Assembly: GCF_964340395.1 (NCBI RefSeq)
Contig: NC_135566.1
Coordinates: 11,720,001 to 11,782,000, forward strand
Length of the DNA stretch: 62,000 bases
Source: Glandiceps talaboti
Taxonomy: Eukaryota; Hemichordata; Enteropneusta; Spengelidae
Direction of reading: 5' to 3'
Under the pieces are notes generated by a model. That model was not told the origin of the DNA and searched no databases. It saw nothing but the letters and a program-made list of their open reading frames with translations. Every line of letters starts with the position of its first letter. Position 1 is the stretch's first letter. Below are positions 1 to 10,878 of the stretch, piece by piece. The position numbers and the translations under genes are program-made.

Positions 1-302
1 TGCATTCGTTCCACGTTATTGAGTTTGCACTGAACTCTTGAAACATGGGCGATTCCCAGGTCAGTCTTTGAAATTCAATACTTCCGTTTGCCATACGATA
101 CGATCTATGCAGGTCTTATCATAACATTCAGGTAATGAATGAAGTACTGGGACAAGCTTTTGAAAGTGTTTGAAATATCCTTTTAAGTTTTCTATTAGTA
201 TTATTTCGACATGAAAAAAACGTCAACTCACACACACTAGTTTACTGTAGTTTTGATAACTACGGGGTATTTATTCCATCACATCTGCTGGTTTTCTTTT
301 AG
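1..302. other. intron or flank upstream of the carbonic anhydrase exon
   Basis: No coding exon was recognised. The segment ends in a pyrimidine stretch and AG at 301-302, the acceptor of the next exon. A CAG|GTCAGT-like donor occurs near 58-64, but the sequence before it has stops in every frame I tried and no carbonic anhydrase similarity. Confidence 0.5.
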
Positions 303-463
303 GGGGAAGTCACACCTTCGAGCAGCCATTTCCATTTCGCCATTTAATGCCCGAGAATATGAAGGATTTCTATCGTTACAACGGCTCACTGACGACCCCT
401 GGATGTCAAGAGTGTGTTATCTGGACTTTATTCAAAGAGACCATCAAAATTTCAGAAGCACAG
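303..463 (+). CDS. alpha carbonic anhydrase, internal exon (penultimate seen)
   Basis: This exon belongs to an alpha-class carbonic anhydrase, the zinc enzyme that interconverts CO2 and bicarbonate. The acceptor AG is at 301-302 and the donor is CAG|GTACGG. Two bases complete a codon carried over from the previous exon, then 53 codons follow. The translation contains GSHTFEQPFPFRHLMPEN and then FYRYNGSLTTPGCQECVIW. The YxGSLTTPxCxExVxW block is the family hallmark, with the substrate-pocket Thr-Thr pair. The exon ends ISEAQ in phase 0 and joins without a frame break to IAKFRTL in the exon at 3920. The zinc-binding His residues are in exons left of the window, so activity cannot be judged. A (CTGT)n tract starts about 90 bases after the donor. 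Family assignment is secure; subtype (secreted, membrane or cytosolic) is not. Confidence 0.9.
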
Positions 464-555
464 GTACGGCAAATATATCGTATAAATTATGGGTTTTTTT
501 TATTAACTTTAGTGGAAATCATGACCGAATTAATGGCACTTGTCAGCATATATAC

Positions 556-634
<79 letters not shown>

Positions 635-3600
635 GTTTGTTTGTTTGTTTGTTTGTTTGTTTGTTTGAATGTCTGTTTGACCATCCGTCATCAGTTGTGT
701 GTGTAAAGTCCAGGCATTCCAAACAAGGCAACATATGATGAAATTTAACCGGACTGATTTATCAATATGTCATATGCGTGGACATCTCTCATTTCCTTTG
801 TTTTATACACTTGCATTTGGGCTGATAGCTTTAAAACACAGTATATCTTACTACATCCGTCCAAACCCTGGCTACCCTGAGACCCCAGCCTTTATTGTAT
901 GTGATTGTAATGATACTGGATATGAAGTGTATTCAATCTAATTTTGGCGCGTACAAATGCCGAGTGTTTGTGTACAACCCTAACACTACTAAAACGAACG
1001 TGTAAAGATATACTAAAACAACGTTGTCATTGAAAGTAGATACATTAAAATTGGAAATTTGATAAACAGTACGTGCGTCCTTCAACTATAGGTCATCCAA
1101 CAATACTTACAAGCTTTATCGTGTAATCAAATTTAACAACCTTTCGCGATGGTACTATCTCAAATTTGCATTCAAAAGCTTGTAAGTTCCCACTCTGTGG
1201 AGTTAAATTGAAAGCTTAAACGTATGTATTGATACAATAGCGCATATCGGATATCGGATAGTTATTATTGAAATACTTGTGAGAACAAAAACTTTGACTC
1301 GTCAAAACGTTTGCACCGACTGACGGTCTGTTGAATGTTCTTAGTACGATAAATCGTAATACGTGTTAACCTCATTATGACTGATAGAAAGTTTCAATCA
1401 ACATAACCCTGCCAATGTTAAATTGAACTGAAAACTAATTGGTTTTTCACAAAGTAGAATAACATATGGCTCCCAGTCGAGGCTGTCAAATAATGAACAC
1501 TTAGTAATAATTCGATCTAGGCTTGTTTCCTTATGCCTGTACATTTGTTAAGAGTTGAAGAAAACTCAGTCATATGTAACAGCCATGGATGGCACAGTTT
1601 CACTGAACTTGTAATTATATCACTTAATCACCATGCCGAGTTGTTTCCATGACCTGTTACTATTGGCAACTACAAAATAACAGTGTACATTATTCATGAA
1701 AGACGACTAATGGGAATGTTATTGCATCAATCATGGTTAGGCATTTGACATGTGTATGCCTTATTTATGTACGAATTGTATATACCAATGTTTTAGTATG
1801 TCCGACCTATTTCAACTTTGCTGCTGAACCACGTCATATCATTATGCCGAAAGATAACCCCCGATCCACTTTTGCCCTTTCTATAAATTAGTTAAGAATA
1901 TACCATAGTCTGATTAACACGGTCTGTTTGAGTAAATCGATCTGCCTGCATTGCATAGTCGATTGACTGATATGCCACTGACCCATACGATCCATTTTAT
2001 TGCTGTACATCTTGAAGGTCAGAGGTCAGATGGACATTTATCCTCCAAAAAAAATATTTTCAGTTAGTGCCAACTCCATCGTCTCTCCATGACCCTGGTA
2101 TTAATGTCATCGCATTGTTCTTTCCCCTTGGCGTATTATGCATGCATTCTGTACCCGTTTGCCGGTGTATATTATATTATCCTTGAGTTGTGTTGTGTTG
2201 TGGTTGTTGCCATGGGCAACGTCGACGCTTCTATTAGTATTCACAAGTCGTCGTACCTTCAATGAATTCAATAGAGTCGATGTGAATACAATTCAGCTCA
2301 AGTGAATCGAGGTCGGATACAGAAATGCTGCGTAGAATTAGTATGATGACGTCACAGTGTAGGGGGAAGTAGTCTCCGTGTAATTTAGAGGACATTGACT
2401 CCAATCTACTCTATATAACATGTCAATGATTTTGTTGTTTTACCAATGGACTATCAAAACCTCTGTACATTGTAAATTTTTATTCCAAATACAAAATAGA
2501 AAATAATTAGATCTTAAATTCTGGCGACAATTCTGAGAACATATCATTGTATGTGTATCGTTGTTTATGACGTCTTTTCTATTTTATAGTTTTATAGGTT
2601 TTTTTTTTTATACTTTCAGACCATATATAAACTAACAGCTCTCGTATGCAATGCAAATATATTGTTTCTCCGTTTTGTAACTTAAAGTTAAGCTTCACGT
2701 GGGTGCTTCGTATGTATCAATGGTGTCTACTACGTATACATACATACATATATAAACAATCTAGTCACTAGTGTTTCGTTCATGTTTTACTTCGTTGTTT
2801 CGTTGAAAATTACAAACTCTAGAAAAATATGAATAATTCTATCATACAAAAATGTATCATTTCCTACTTATTTAGGTTGATTGCAGTATGAATTAGTATT
2901 GTCAAAACATGTTTAGGTCATACTGACCTTGACATTTGTAGCGACGGTTGCTAGACAGGGGCGTGGGGGAAAAACGAAAGTATAAGCCATGCTGGCCATT
3001 GCTGGTGCTGTAATATATACGGCTTTCTGCCATTGTACAGTAAACCGAGCCAGCATTTTGCCACTAGAACATTTGTGATTTTACAGTCTTCAAGTAGTTC
3101 ACAAAAACTAATGTTTACTTATTTTCTAAGCCTGGTGTATTGTGTTTACGTATAAGATGACATTTTAGCCACTACTTATTTTCATTGCGACGTGTTTGTT
3201 TTCCAGAAAGCGAAAATAAGGCTTTAGCGAAAATTTTTACAGGTTTACCTTAATTCATAAGATTGCAAAGTGACGGACTTGGTTACTTATTTGAAACAAC
3301 ATAAGAGTTAAAACGTGACAAGCATGTTAATCACAGGTAAAATTGGCGGATAGATTAGATCTACGAATGACAGTATTTGTTTCAGACTCGCATTAATCTT
3401 CATTCATCACAGGAAGGCCAATTCATCAAAATTTGTTTTTAACTCCTGTACAGTGGTTAAAATTTGTCACACGTCGAAAACACCCCTGAAAAAAACCCAG
3501 TTAGATTGTAAAATCACTAGACATTAACAAACACACGCTACCATGCAATATAACTGAGAATATTTTGAAATAAAAAAATACATTATTATGATGCAATCAC

Positions 3601-3919
3601 AAAACATACATCTAAATCAAGTTGTATTGTAAATCGCATTTACCCGCATTTTTTAAAAAGAACGTGTGACTCAAAAAAAGAAGTAAATTGAAATGAACAA
3701 ACTCATTTTGCTACATGAATTATATATTCAAAATTTGCACAACGTGATTTAAATAACTGTTTCGAAGCAGGAAACGGAATCATAGCATTGTTGTTGTCCT
3801 GTGTGAACCATCATGTTCTCTCTCGAATCACGATCTCTGAGTTGTCTACAACGCCCTCAACGCAAATTCGATATTCATTTTGTTTTCATTCATTCATTCA
3901 TTCATTCATTCATTCACAG
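464..3919 (+). other. intron between the two carbonic anhydrase exons
   Basis: About 3.5 kb of AT-rich intron with a CTGT/GTTT microsatellite near its start and a (CATT)n tract as part of the polypyrimidine region of the next acceptor. No other coding similarity was seen. Confidence 0.7.
555..668. repeat. (CTGT)n then (TTTG)n microsatellite
   Basis: About 18 CTGT units run into a short CTAT and then TTTG units. The long Cys/Leu/Ser/Val reading frames here are repeat artefacts. Confidence 0.95.
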
Positions 3920-4123
3920 ATTGCGAAATTCCGGACTCTAATTCCCATTGGTATGCAAGAAGCAGAAGGAATAACACACCTGGAGGATAACTTTCGACCA
4001 GTCCAGCCTCTCAACGATAGAGTGGTTACGACAACAATTCCCGCCAAAACAACAACCACCGAAAAGATAGACCCTGTAGAGGAAAAACCACGTAAAAAAA
4101 CTAGTATGTGTAACATTGTATGA
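3920..4123 (+). CDS. alpha carbonic anhydrase, last recognisable exon with Thr/Lys-rich tail
   Basis: The acceptor AG at 3918-3919 follows a (CATT)n pyrimidine tract. The exon enters in phase 0 as IAKFRTLIPIG and contains DNFRPVQPLNDRVV, the C-terminal signature of alpha carbonic anhydrases. After it come about 30 extra residues: a Thr run with Lys and Pro (TTTIPAKTTTTEK), an acidic-basic stretch, then SMCNIV and a TGA stop at 4121-4123. A Thr-rich tail fits an extracellular stalk. The protein may end here, or the exon may splice out earlier at CTA|GTATGT (near 4104) into an exon with a membrane anchor that I did not find. The exon was copied to 8280-8460, where it is dead. Confidence 0.85.
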   Translation: MAKFRTLIPIGMQEAEGITHLEDNFRPVQPLNDRVVTTTIPAKTTTTEKIDPVEEKPRKKTSMCNIV

Positions 4124-4857
4124 TTCCTGTATAATAAATATCATGTGAAATATTTTCGATACCCATCTTGCCACATGCTTTCTTCAAAACTTCATTTTTC
4201 ACTTGCTTGTAAGGGAGTGTCTTCAACTTTTAGTACATGGAATTTAAGCTGTCTGCAAAGTTTGTATTTTATGCCCAAGAATCCCACTGAAATAATGTCA
4301 TGAAGGATAAATAATTTCACAAATAAATAACTTAATTAATAAATCAATTTACATAAGTAAATAATCAAATTAATTATTTAATTAATGTATCTTGACCCTG
4401 GCTGAAGACAAGTTTTAGGACGACAACATTATTTTATATGACGAGATCAACAGGTCACAGACAAAGTAAACTACAGATCCGAATTTTATATTGTGACCTT
4501 TGACCCCACATGGAGGCTTGTCCGAGTCAGTCTTTGTAGTTTAGAATGCGAACATTCAGTAAGTGTTTTTAAAGCTGTAACATATTACAAAGTATGTATG
4601 AAATTTACAATCTCGAGTAGGTTTTGTAAATATGAGAGATTTTGGAGGGAAAGTTAATTAATATAACAATAACCGATTATATATATTTTGTATTTTTCAA
4701 TGACGCGTCGGATTTCGTCACGTGACAAGTTCGACTATGTGATTGTATATTAAACAGGTCTTTGAATATTGGCTGTTCTGCAGTGTAATTTCATGTATGA
4801 ATATAATATAATGACAGTAATAAAAGTGACATATTACAACAACAAAAATATTAAGTG
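4124..4857. repeat. 3' flank of the carbonic anhydrase exon, first copy of a duplicated segment
   Basis: Aligned by eye, this stretch matches 8461-9235 in order. Shared landmarks include TGATTCCTGTAT, the TTTTCGATACC block and TTCGTCACGTGACAAGTTCGA. The match resumes at about 6095-6400 versus 9280-9510, so the first copy carries about 1.2 kb of extra DNA. Confidence 0.75.
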
Positions 4858-6094
4858 GTGTATGGTGATTTTTATACCGGTCGCAATCAAAAGAAAGTCC
4901 CAACAGACTTGGATATCGATGGTAAATATCTCCATGGCAACGAGATAAAAGAAGCAATAACTATTTTCGTCATTGACATATAGGACTACGAACTCTTATA
5001 CTATGAGTTATTCGTGTCTGCTTTGCTGAGAGGGTATGACCTTCTGTGACCTTCAGCGGTCAAATCTATACCTACAAATTGATAATTAAGGTGGTCGTTA
5101 TGGAATCTCCAACAAAATTCTTGCAAAGATCGCCGAGGAATTCGCCAGACATCGTAGACCTCTTTTAATGCGTCGTTTTATGAAGGTCGAGTGCCGGCGG
5201 TACTGAATGCCTTATGAGGCTAACCTAGTTCTCCTAAAGCTACTAAAAGTCAGTACACCAGGCCTAGGTTCACTGGATGGCTTCTTACTTTAGACCGATC
5301 TCTCTGACAAATACCATCACAACGATTATGGAGTCAAAGAAGTGAAAAAGTCATCGAGCGTGTCAAAAAGTCATCTTCAACATTCGCCATGGTTGATAGG
5401 CTCTAGTCCTGGACTCAAAGTCTTGAAAATCTAAAAACACGTGACCAGAATGTTATCTAGATTTTATTAAAGCCTTCTAGTCAAATAGTAGCACATCTTC
5501 TTGGTGGTAGAAGACAAAGAATTATTTTAGAAAACGCTGCTTCCAGCTGACTAATTGTAAGTGCAGGAGTATCACAAGGAACACAACTTGGACCGATGTT
5601 ATATGTATTGATGGTAAATGATATTCGCACATGCACATTAATAAAAATAAATAACTCACTTTATTTGCACGGATGATACAGCCAAAATATTTTTCTACGA
5701 CTGTTTTTCATACGCTTTGTTCTACGCATGAATGTTAGAGTCCTATCGTGTACTGTACAGTATGAAGATGAACCAGTACTGATTCTGTGACGTTACTCCA
5801 TTCTCGCAAACCAGAGTTAATATTTCTACCACTACATTTCGAGGCTCGTGAAGAACGTTGCCGTAAAACAGGCCGAGGTTTGCGACAATGCGTTACTCCT
5901 TTGTTGTTTATTTCATGTCAAATTGTCAACGTGTATTAACTTTGTTTTAAAATTTTATTTTCATGGTTTTTAGTGCTGTTAGATTTCTCCTTTATTTGCT
6001 TTCCTTGTTTTTTTCCAGACTTTTAACGATGTAACTCATTTTATTTGACCTTGATTGGTCACACCGTTTTGAGTTGAAAATAAACCATTCATTT
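4858..6094. other. ~1.2-kb segment present only in the first duplicate copy
   Basis: This interval interrupts the alignment between the two carbonic anhydrase 3' flanks. It contains a decayed reverse-transcriptase fragment on the + strand (separate entry). It is best read as inserted retroelement debris, or as DNA lost from the second copy. Clean element ends were not seen. Confidence 0.5.
5250..5640 (+). pseudogene. decayed LINE-type reverse transcriptase fragment
   Basis: Separate frames give RPISLTNTITTIMESK at about 5292-5340, the start of an RT palm, and then GVSQGTQLGPMLYVLMVNDI at about 5570-5631, the QG...LGP...NDI motif that precedes the catalytic YADD box. The two blocks are in LINE order but are separated by stops and frame changes, and no ADD box is readable downstream. 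This is a relic with no coding capacity. Confidence 0.75.
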
Positions 6095-6480
6095 TTTACT
6101 GTGCCTTATTCATCGCCCTGGCCGTTGGACAAGAATTTTGTTAGAATCTGTGAATTTCACGTCGGTCACAAATCGTCTTTTGTCGGACACTCCATCAATC
6201 GAGTAATCCCAAGGGCCAATCGGCATTCCAGACTGCGCATATGCTTAGCAACAAGACTGTGGGGTACCCTGTGGGGTCGAGTTGCTTGTGATTGCGGTAT
6301 TGCAAGGTAATAATCTAGGGGATACCCAAAGGATAGTCAAGAGTCTGGTTAACCAGGGCTATAGACCTTTGGTTGCGAAGAATGTGATATATTGTCATAG
6401 CAACCCTAAATCGTCACTATTATCCCATAAACGATACAAATATCATGACTGTTTTCTAAGAATTGATCACGAATGTTGAT
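6095..6480. repeat. continuation of the duplicated flank (first copy)
   Basis: Shared with 9280-9510, for example GTTGGACAAGAA versus GTAGGACAAGAA, then AAATCGTCTTTTGTCGGA versus AAATCGTCGTTTGTCGGA, and the GGTCTGGTTAACCAG/GGTCTGGGTAACCA block. No convincing gene is present. Confidence 0.65.
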
Positions 6481-6775
6481 GGTGACGGTGAAAGTGATGA
6501 TTGTGGTTGTGGTACGTGCTTATGGTAGTGGTTTGGGTGGTGTTAGTGTTGGTTTTGGTCGTTATGGTACGACAGGTTGTGGTGGTGCTCGTGGTAGTAT
6601 GAGAGGTGGTGGTGATGGGACTGTGGCGATGGTGGTATTGGGGTGGTGATGTTGGTGATGATAGTAGTGGTGGTGGTACTGTGTGGCGATGGTGATATTG
6701 GGGTGGTGATGTTGGTGATGGTAGTGGCGGTGGTGGTGGTGGTGGTGGTGGTGGTGGTGGTGGTTGTTGTTGTTG
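6480..6775. repeat. (GGT/GGTGAT)n purine-rich imperfect repeat
   Basis: A 300-base stretch dominated by GGT, GGTGAT and GTTGTT units. It includes two copies of a ~60-base block (TGTGGCGATGGTGATATTGGGGTGG type) at about 6620 and 6680. Confidence 0.85.
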
Positions 6776-7159
6776 TAAAAAAGAGGGGAGGGGAAAAGGT
6801 GAAAGTGGGGTAAAATGTGGTATATTCTTAACGTATAACGAAAGTTCTTCCTTACTCGATCGCCTATACAAATATAGAACAGAGTCATCCTCACAAATAT
6901 AACAACTCCACAAAAGAACTCCAATGACAGTATATGATTATATATATGAATGCTCTCAATTATGCAGACCAAGTTAAAAATGGAGTAATTACGTCATGTC
7001 CAGGACGTTTCTTCTGATGATCTAGTGACAGATGGTTGGTTGACACGTGACGGAGTTGAATTGTCATTGTGATGAGAACCGTCGAGGGATTTTAGCAGAT
7101 GAAGTACAACCCAGCTAGCATCTTGTCTGCCGAACACTAAAATACCACCAACACAATTA

Positions 7160-7201
7160 AATAAACAAACAAACAAACAAACAAACAAACAAACAAACAA
7201 C
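7160..7201. repeat. (AAAC)n microsatellite
   Basis: Ten or so AAAC units immediately before the Penelope-like relic. Confidence 0.9.
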
Positions 7202-7202
7202 G

Positions 7203-7915
7203 GGAGGCGATCGATACGCTGAGCAAAGACAAGGCCATCACAATATTGCCAGCCGATAAAGGCAGATTCACTGTGATCTTGGATAAAGAGGACTACCACA
7301 AGAAAGTTCGTGAAATACGTGGTGACACCGAGTCTTCCGAACTTCTGAGAAGGGGTCCATCTAACGGGTACAAGAGAAGGAGGTACTTGACAGTCTAAAA
7401 CAGCTACAGAGTCAGGGGTTATTGATCGTGTACATGTACTGTATTACAAACTTTATCTCGGTGATTCTGTTCCAAAGTTGGATTACGAAAAATCTATAAG
7501 GAACACGCTACCCTTAGACCTATAGTTAGCGGTGTGAATTTAGTCGCTTACAGTAGCCAAAAATCTTGCCTATATTATTGGAGGGGTAAAAGTGAGCATG
7601 GCATCATCAACTCCAGGAATGTGTCAACAAAATCAAAGATATCCCATTGGAGGAAGAGGAGACAATAACATCATTTAACGTATCATCAGCCCTCTTTACA
7701 TGTGTACCACCAAAGGAGGCAGTGGAAGTGGTCAGTGATTCTTTAGAAATGACAACACCCTTGCAGCAAAAATATTGACCAAGTGTGTCCATTACTAAAA
7801 CTGTGCTTGAAGACAGTTTATTTCGTTTATGATGGCAAATTCTATCGACAAAAAAAACACAGCGACCTCCAGAGTGTTTCTCCTCTCCTATTATTGTTCC
7901 AGGAGAACGTAAGCC
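7203..7915 (+). pseudogene. Penelope-like element reverse transcriptase relic
   Basis: Translated piecewise on the + strand, the order of blocks is typical of Penelope-like RTs. DTLSKDKAITILPADKG and TVILDKEDYHKKV come first (7207-7310), then LRPIVSGVN (about 7520), then ITSFNVSSALFTCVPP with KEAVEVV (about 7668-7730), then YFVYDGKFYRQ (about 7820-7850) and a degraded SPIIVP block. Penelope-family proteins share the ILPADKG and FDVSALFTSVP blocks. There are several frameshifts and in-frame stops, and the catalytic aspartate box and the GIY-YIG endonuclease are not readable. An old, 3'-truncated copy. Confidence 0.8.
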
Positions 7916-7942
7916 AAAATTAGATAATAAGATATATAATTT

Positions 7943-8072
7943 CAATTATATTATATTATATTATATTATATTATATTATATTATATTATATTATATCATA
8001 TCATATCATATCATATCATATCATATCATATCATATCATATCATATCATATCATATTATATTATATTATATA
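7943..8072. repeat. (TTATA)n / (TCATA)n pentanucleotide array
   Basis: Blocks of ATTAT and ATCAT pentamers follow one another (TTATA, then TCATA, then TTATA again), a variant switch inside one array. Confidence 0.95.
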
Positions 8073-8149
8073 AACATCTCATTTCACTTAAATTAAATTA
8101 TATATTCAAAAGTTCGGATTCAACTGAGACTATTCACACAATGCCATTC

Positions 8150-8279
8150 CGTTTCCTTATGCAAAACAACTATTCAGTTTGCACAGTACCATTAATCTGT
8201 TGTCTATCGATTTCTGAGCTGTCTACTAAGCTCTTTACATTTACCACCGCAAATATTCATTTTGTTTTTTCATCTACAG
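8150..8279. repeat. second copy, upstream flank of the duplicated carbonic anhydrase exon
   Basis: TCTGAGCTGTCTACTAAGC and AAATATTCATTTTGTTTTTTCATCTACAG parallel the intron just before 3920. An acceptor-like CTACAG is kept at 8274-8279. Confidence 0.7.
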
Positions 8280-8463
8280 ATGGCGTAATGTCGGACCATT
8301 AGTCCCATTGGTATGAACGAATCAGATGGAGTAACACACCTGGATGATAATTTTCGACAAGTCTAATCCCTCATATAGTGATTATCCATAAAAAACATCT
8401 AAAAGATAGAACCCTGTAGAAAAAAAAAACACGTAAAAAAACTAGTATGTGTAACATTGTATG
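8280..8463 (+). pseudogene. dead copy of the last carbonic anhydrase exon
   Basis: This aligns codon by codon with the exon at 3920 without gaps for the first ~30 codons. Codon 3 is TAA (Lys in the parent), a second TAA replaces the Gln of the FRPVQPL motif, and further stops follow where the parent reads NDRVV. The RTx..PIGM...THLxDNFR skeleton is still legible. The end (ACTAGTATGTGTAACATTGTATGA) is nearly unchanged, so the 3' border has diverged less than the coding part. It cannot encode a functional C-terminus. Confidence 0.85.
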
Positions 8464-8634
8464 ATTCCTGTATGATAAATATAGTGTGATATTTTCGATA
8501 CCAACCTTGCTGCAGATAACTTACTTCAAAGCTATTTTTTTTCATTTAGTACTTATGAGGGAGTCTCCAACTATTAGTATACTGAATTTAAAACTGCCTG
8601 CAACTTGCCTTAGCCGTAATGCAACCCCTCTGCA

Positions 8635-8727
<93 letters not shown>

Positions 8728-9510
8728 AATAAATAAATAAATACATTGATTAATAACTATAATAAATATATATCATTACTCTTGCTAAAGACAACTTTAG
8801 GACACAGAATTATATACAGCTGTTGAGATCAGGTACTGAGGTCACAGATGTAAGACATGCGGGTCTGAAATTTACAATTTTTGAGCTTTGATCGCACAAG
8901 ATATGGTATTCTTTGTAGAATACGAAAGGTGCAATTAACAGATAAACAAATGCAATGTTTTGAAATCTATGAAATTTTACACAAAATCTGTCAAATTTAC
9001 AATCTCGATAGTTTTTGTGAATTTTGAGGGAAAGTTTATATAATGATTGGTAATATATATTGGTAATATATAATGGTGATATTGTTATTTTATGATGATG
9101 GATCGAACTTCGTCACGTGACAAGTTCGATCAAAACGAATTCGTGTGGATGTATATTAGACAGGTCTGTGACTATGCATTGTACTGCGGTGTATTTATGC
9201 AATACGATGGCAATAATAAAAGTCGCATATTACAAGAAAAAACTACGTAACTATGTGTTGTGTAATCTTTGTCTTATTTATCCCCTGCTGTAGGACAAGA
9301 AATGTGTCTGTGAACTACATTGTAATCCTTTAATCACAAAATCGTCGTTTGTCGGAGACTCCGTCAATCGAGTAATCGCAAGGATCAGTCGACAATCCAA
9401 ACTGCACATGCGCAGAAACAGAGGACTTGGCGTGTGGGGTTACTTGTAATTGTGGTGTTGCACGAATATATAGCCAAGGGTCTGGGTAACCAACACTATG
9501 ATACTTCAGG
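8464..9510. repeat. second copy, 3' flank of the duplicated exon
   Basis: Diverged copy of 4124-4857 plus 6095-6400. It contains a long (TA)n tract at 8639-8721 that the first copy lacks. No gene was recognised. Confidence 0.7.
8639..8721. repeat. (TA)n microsatellite
   Basis: About 40 TA dinucleotides inside the second copy of the duplicated segment. Confidence 0.97.
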
Positions 9511-9707
9511 TTATTTACAGTTACAGCAGGGATTGCTACGTGTCCAATGTACACGTCCAGAGTCATCAAAAGACAAATGTCCTTGCATTTTTGATAACCT
9601 TGATAATACAGGCTTTATGCGATGTGTGTTTATAAAAAAAAAACACGACATTACCCTATAGGTACACCATATTCAAGATTGGTGAGTTTGTGAGTTCCTT
9701 ATTGGGC

Positions 9708-9906
<199 letters not shown>

Positions 9907-9909
9907 CGG

Positions 9910-10581
9910 TTGGAGAAATTTATGAAGAAAATACGACCACTCGCACTTTGTCTGAAGGTCAGATTTGTACGTATTTCACCAATGAGGGCGTGCTTCACCC
10001 AATACATATCCATAGTGACGCTTCCTTTTATTAGCTGTGTTGTTGTTATTCTATTATAACATTATCATATTATTTTTTTCTGAAATAGATTTTAGTGTGG
10101 ACCTTCAGTGATTAGTAAATGACATTATTCAAAATTCAAAAAGTCAGTTGTCACTGTCATGTCATGTCAGAGGAAAGGAGTGTATGTGAATATTGTATAA
10201 CTGTATAAGTGAATCCTTTGGTTTCTCCTCGAACCATAAGTAGCGGTATTGGTACAGTTTGTCTTTCTTTCTCGTAAGTCGAGATATATGTTCAGGTGAT
10301 AGAGTTGCCGCCAAGAGAGTGATTAGCTTACGGTGATAGTTTTGTCATGACTGATGTTCAAATAACCTGTAAAATAGCACCCAAGAATAAATGTTGTTTA
10401 TCTACGACCAAAAATTAAAAACTAGTGTAAAATCAGTAAAGCGCATAATACCAGTGGCTCCACCGTTGACAGTCAACAACTAAACTAAAGATCATCTAGA
10501 ATGACCTTGGTCGGATTTACAAGTCTTGAAATCCAAACAGAGATGATATTCATAGTCTAAAGGTCAGTCAACGCAAATTGT
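9910..10581. other. intergenic, nothing recognised
   Basis: No coding similarity, RNA gene or repeat border was seen. Confidence 0.5.
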
Positions 10582-10645
<64 letters not shown>

Positions 10646-10878
10646 CACGCACGCACGCACGCGCGCACACACACACTCACACACGTACACATACATACAT
10701 ACATACATACATACATACATACATACATACATACATACATACATACATACATACATACATACATACATACATACATACATACATACATCCATACATACAT
10801 ACATACATACATACATACATACATACATACATACATACATACATACATACATACATACATACATACACATACACATAC
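10582..10878. repeat. (CA)n then (CATA)n compound microsatellite
   Basis: About 60 bases of CA repeat, a short CACG-rich bridge, then about 180 bases of ATAC repeat with one TCC interruption. Confidence 0.97.

Noticed and set aside
1-60. Possible earlier carbonic anhydrase exon ending CAG|GTCAGT
   Set aside because: All three frames contain stops before the donor and none resembles the expected family sequence.
555-740. Cys/Leu/Ser/Val and Lys/Gln/Thr reading frames
   Set aside because: They are translations of the CTGT/TTTG microsatellite.
7607-7945. 112-codon minus-strand frame
   Set aside because: Antisense shadow of the Penelope-like relic, no recognisable similarity.
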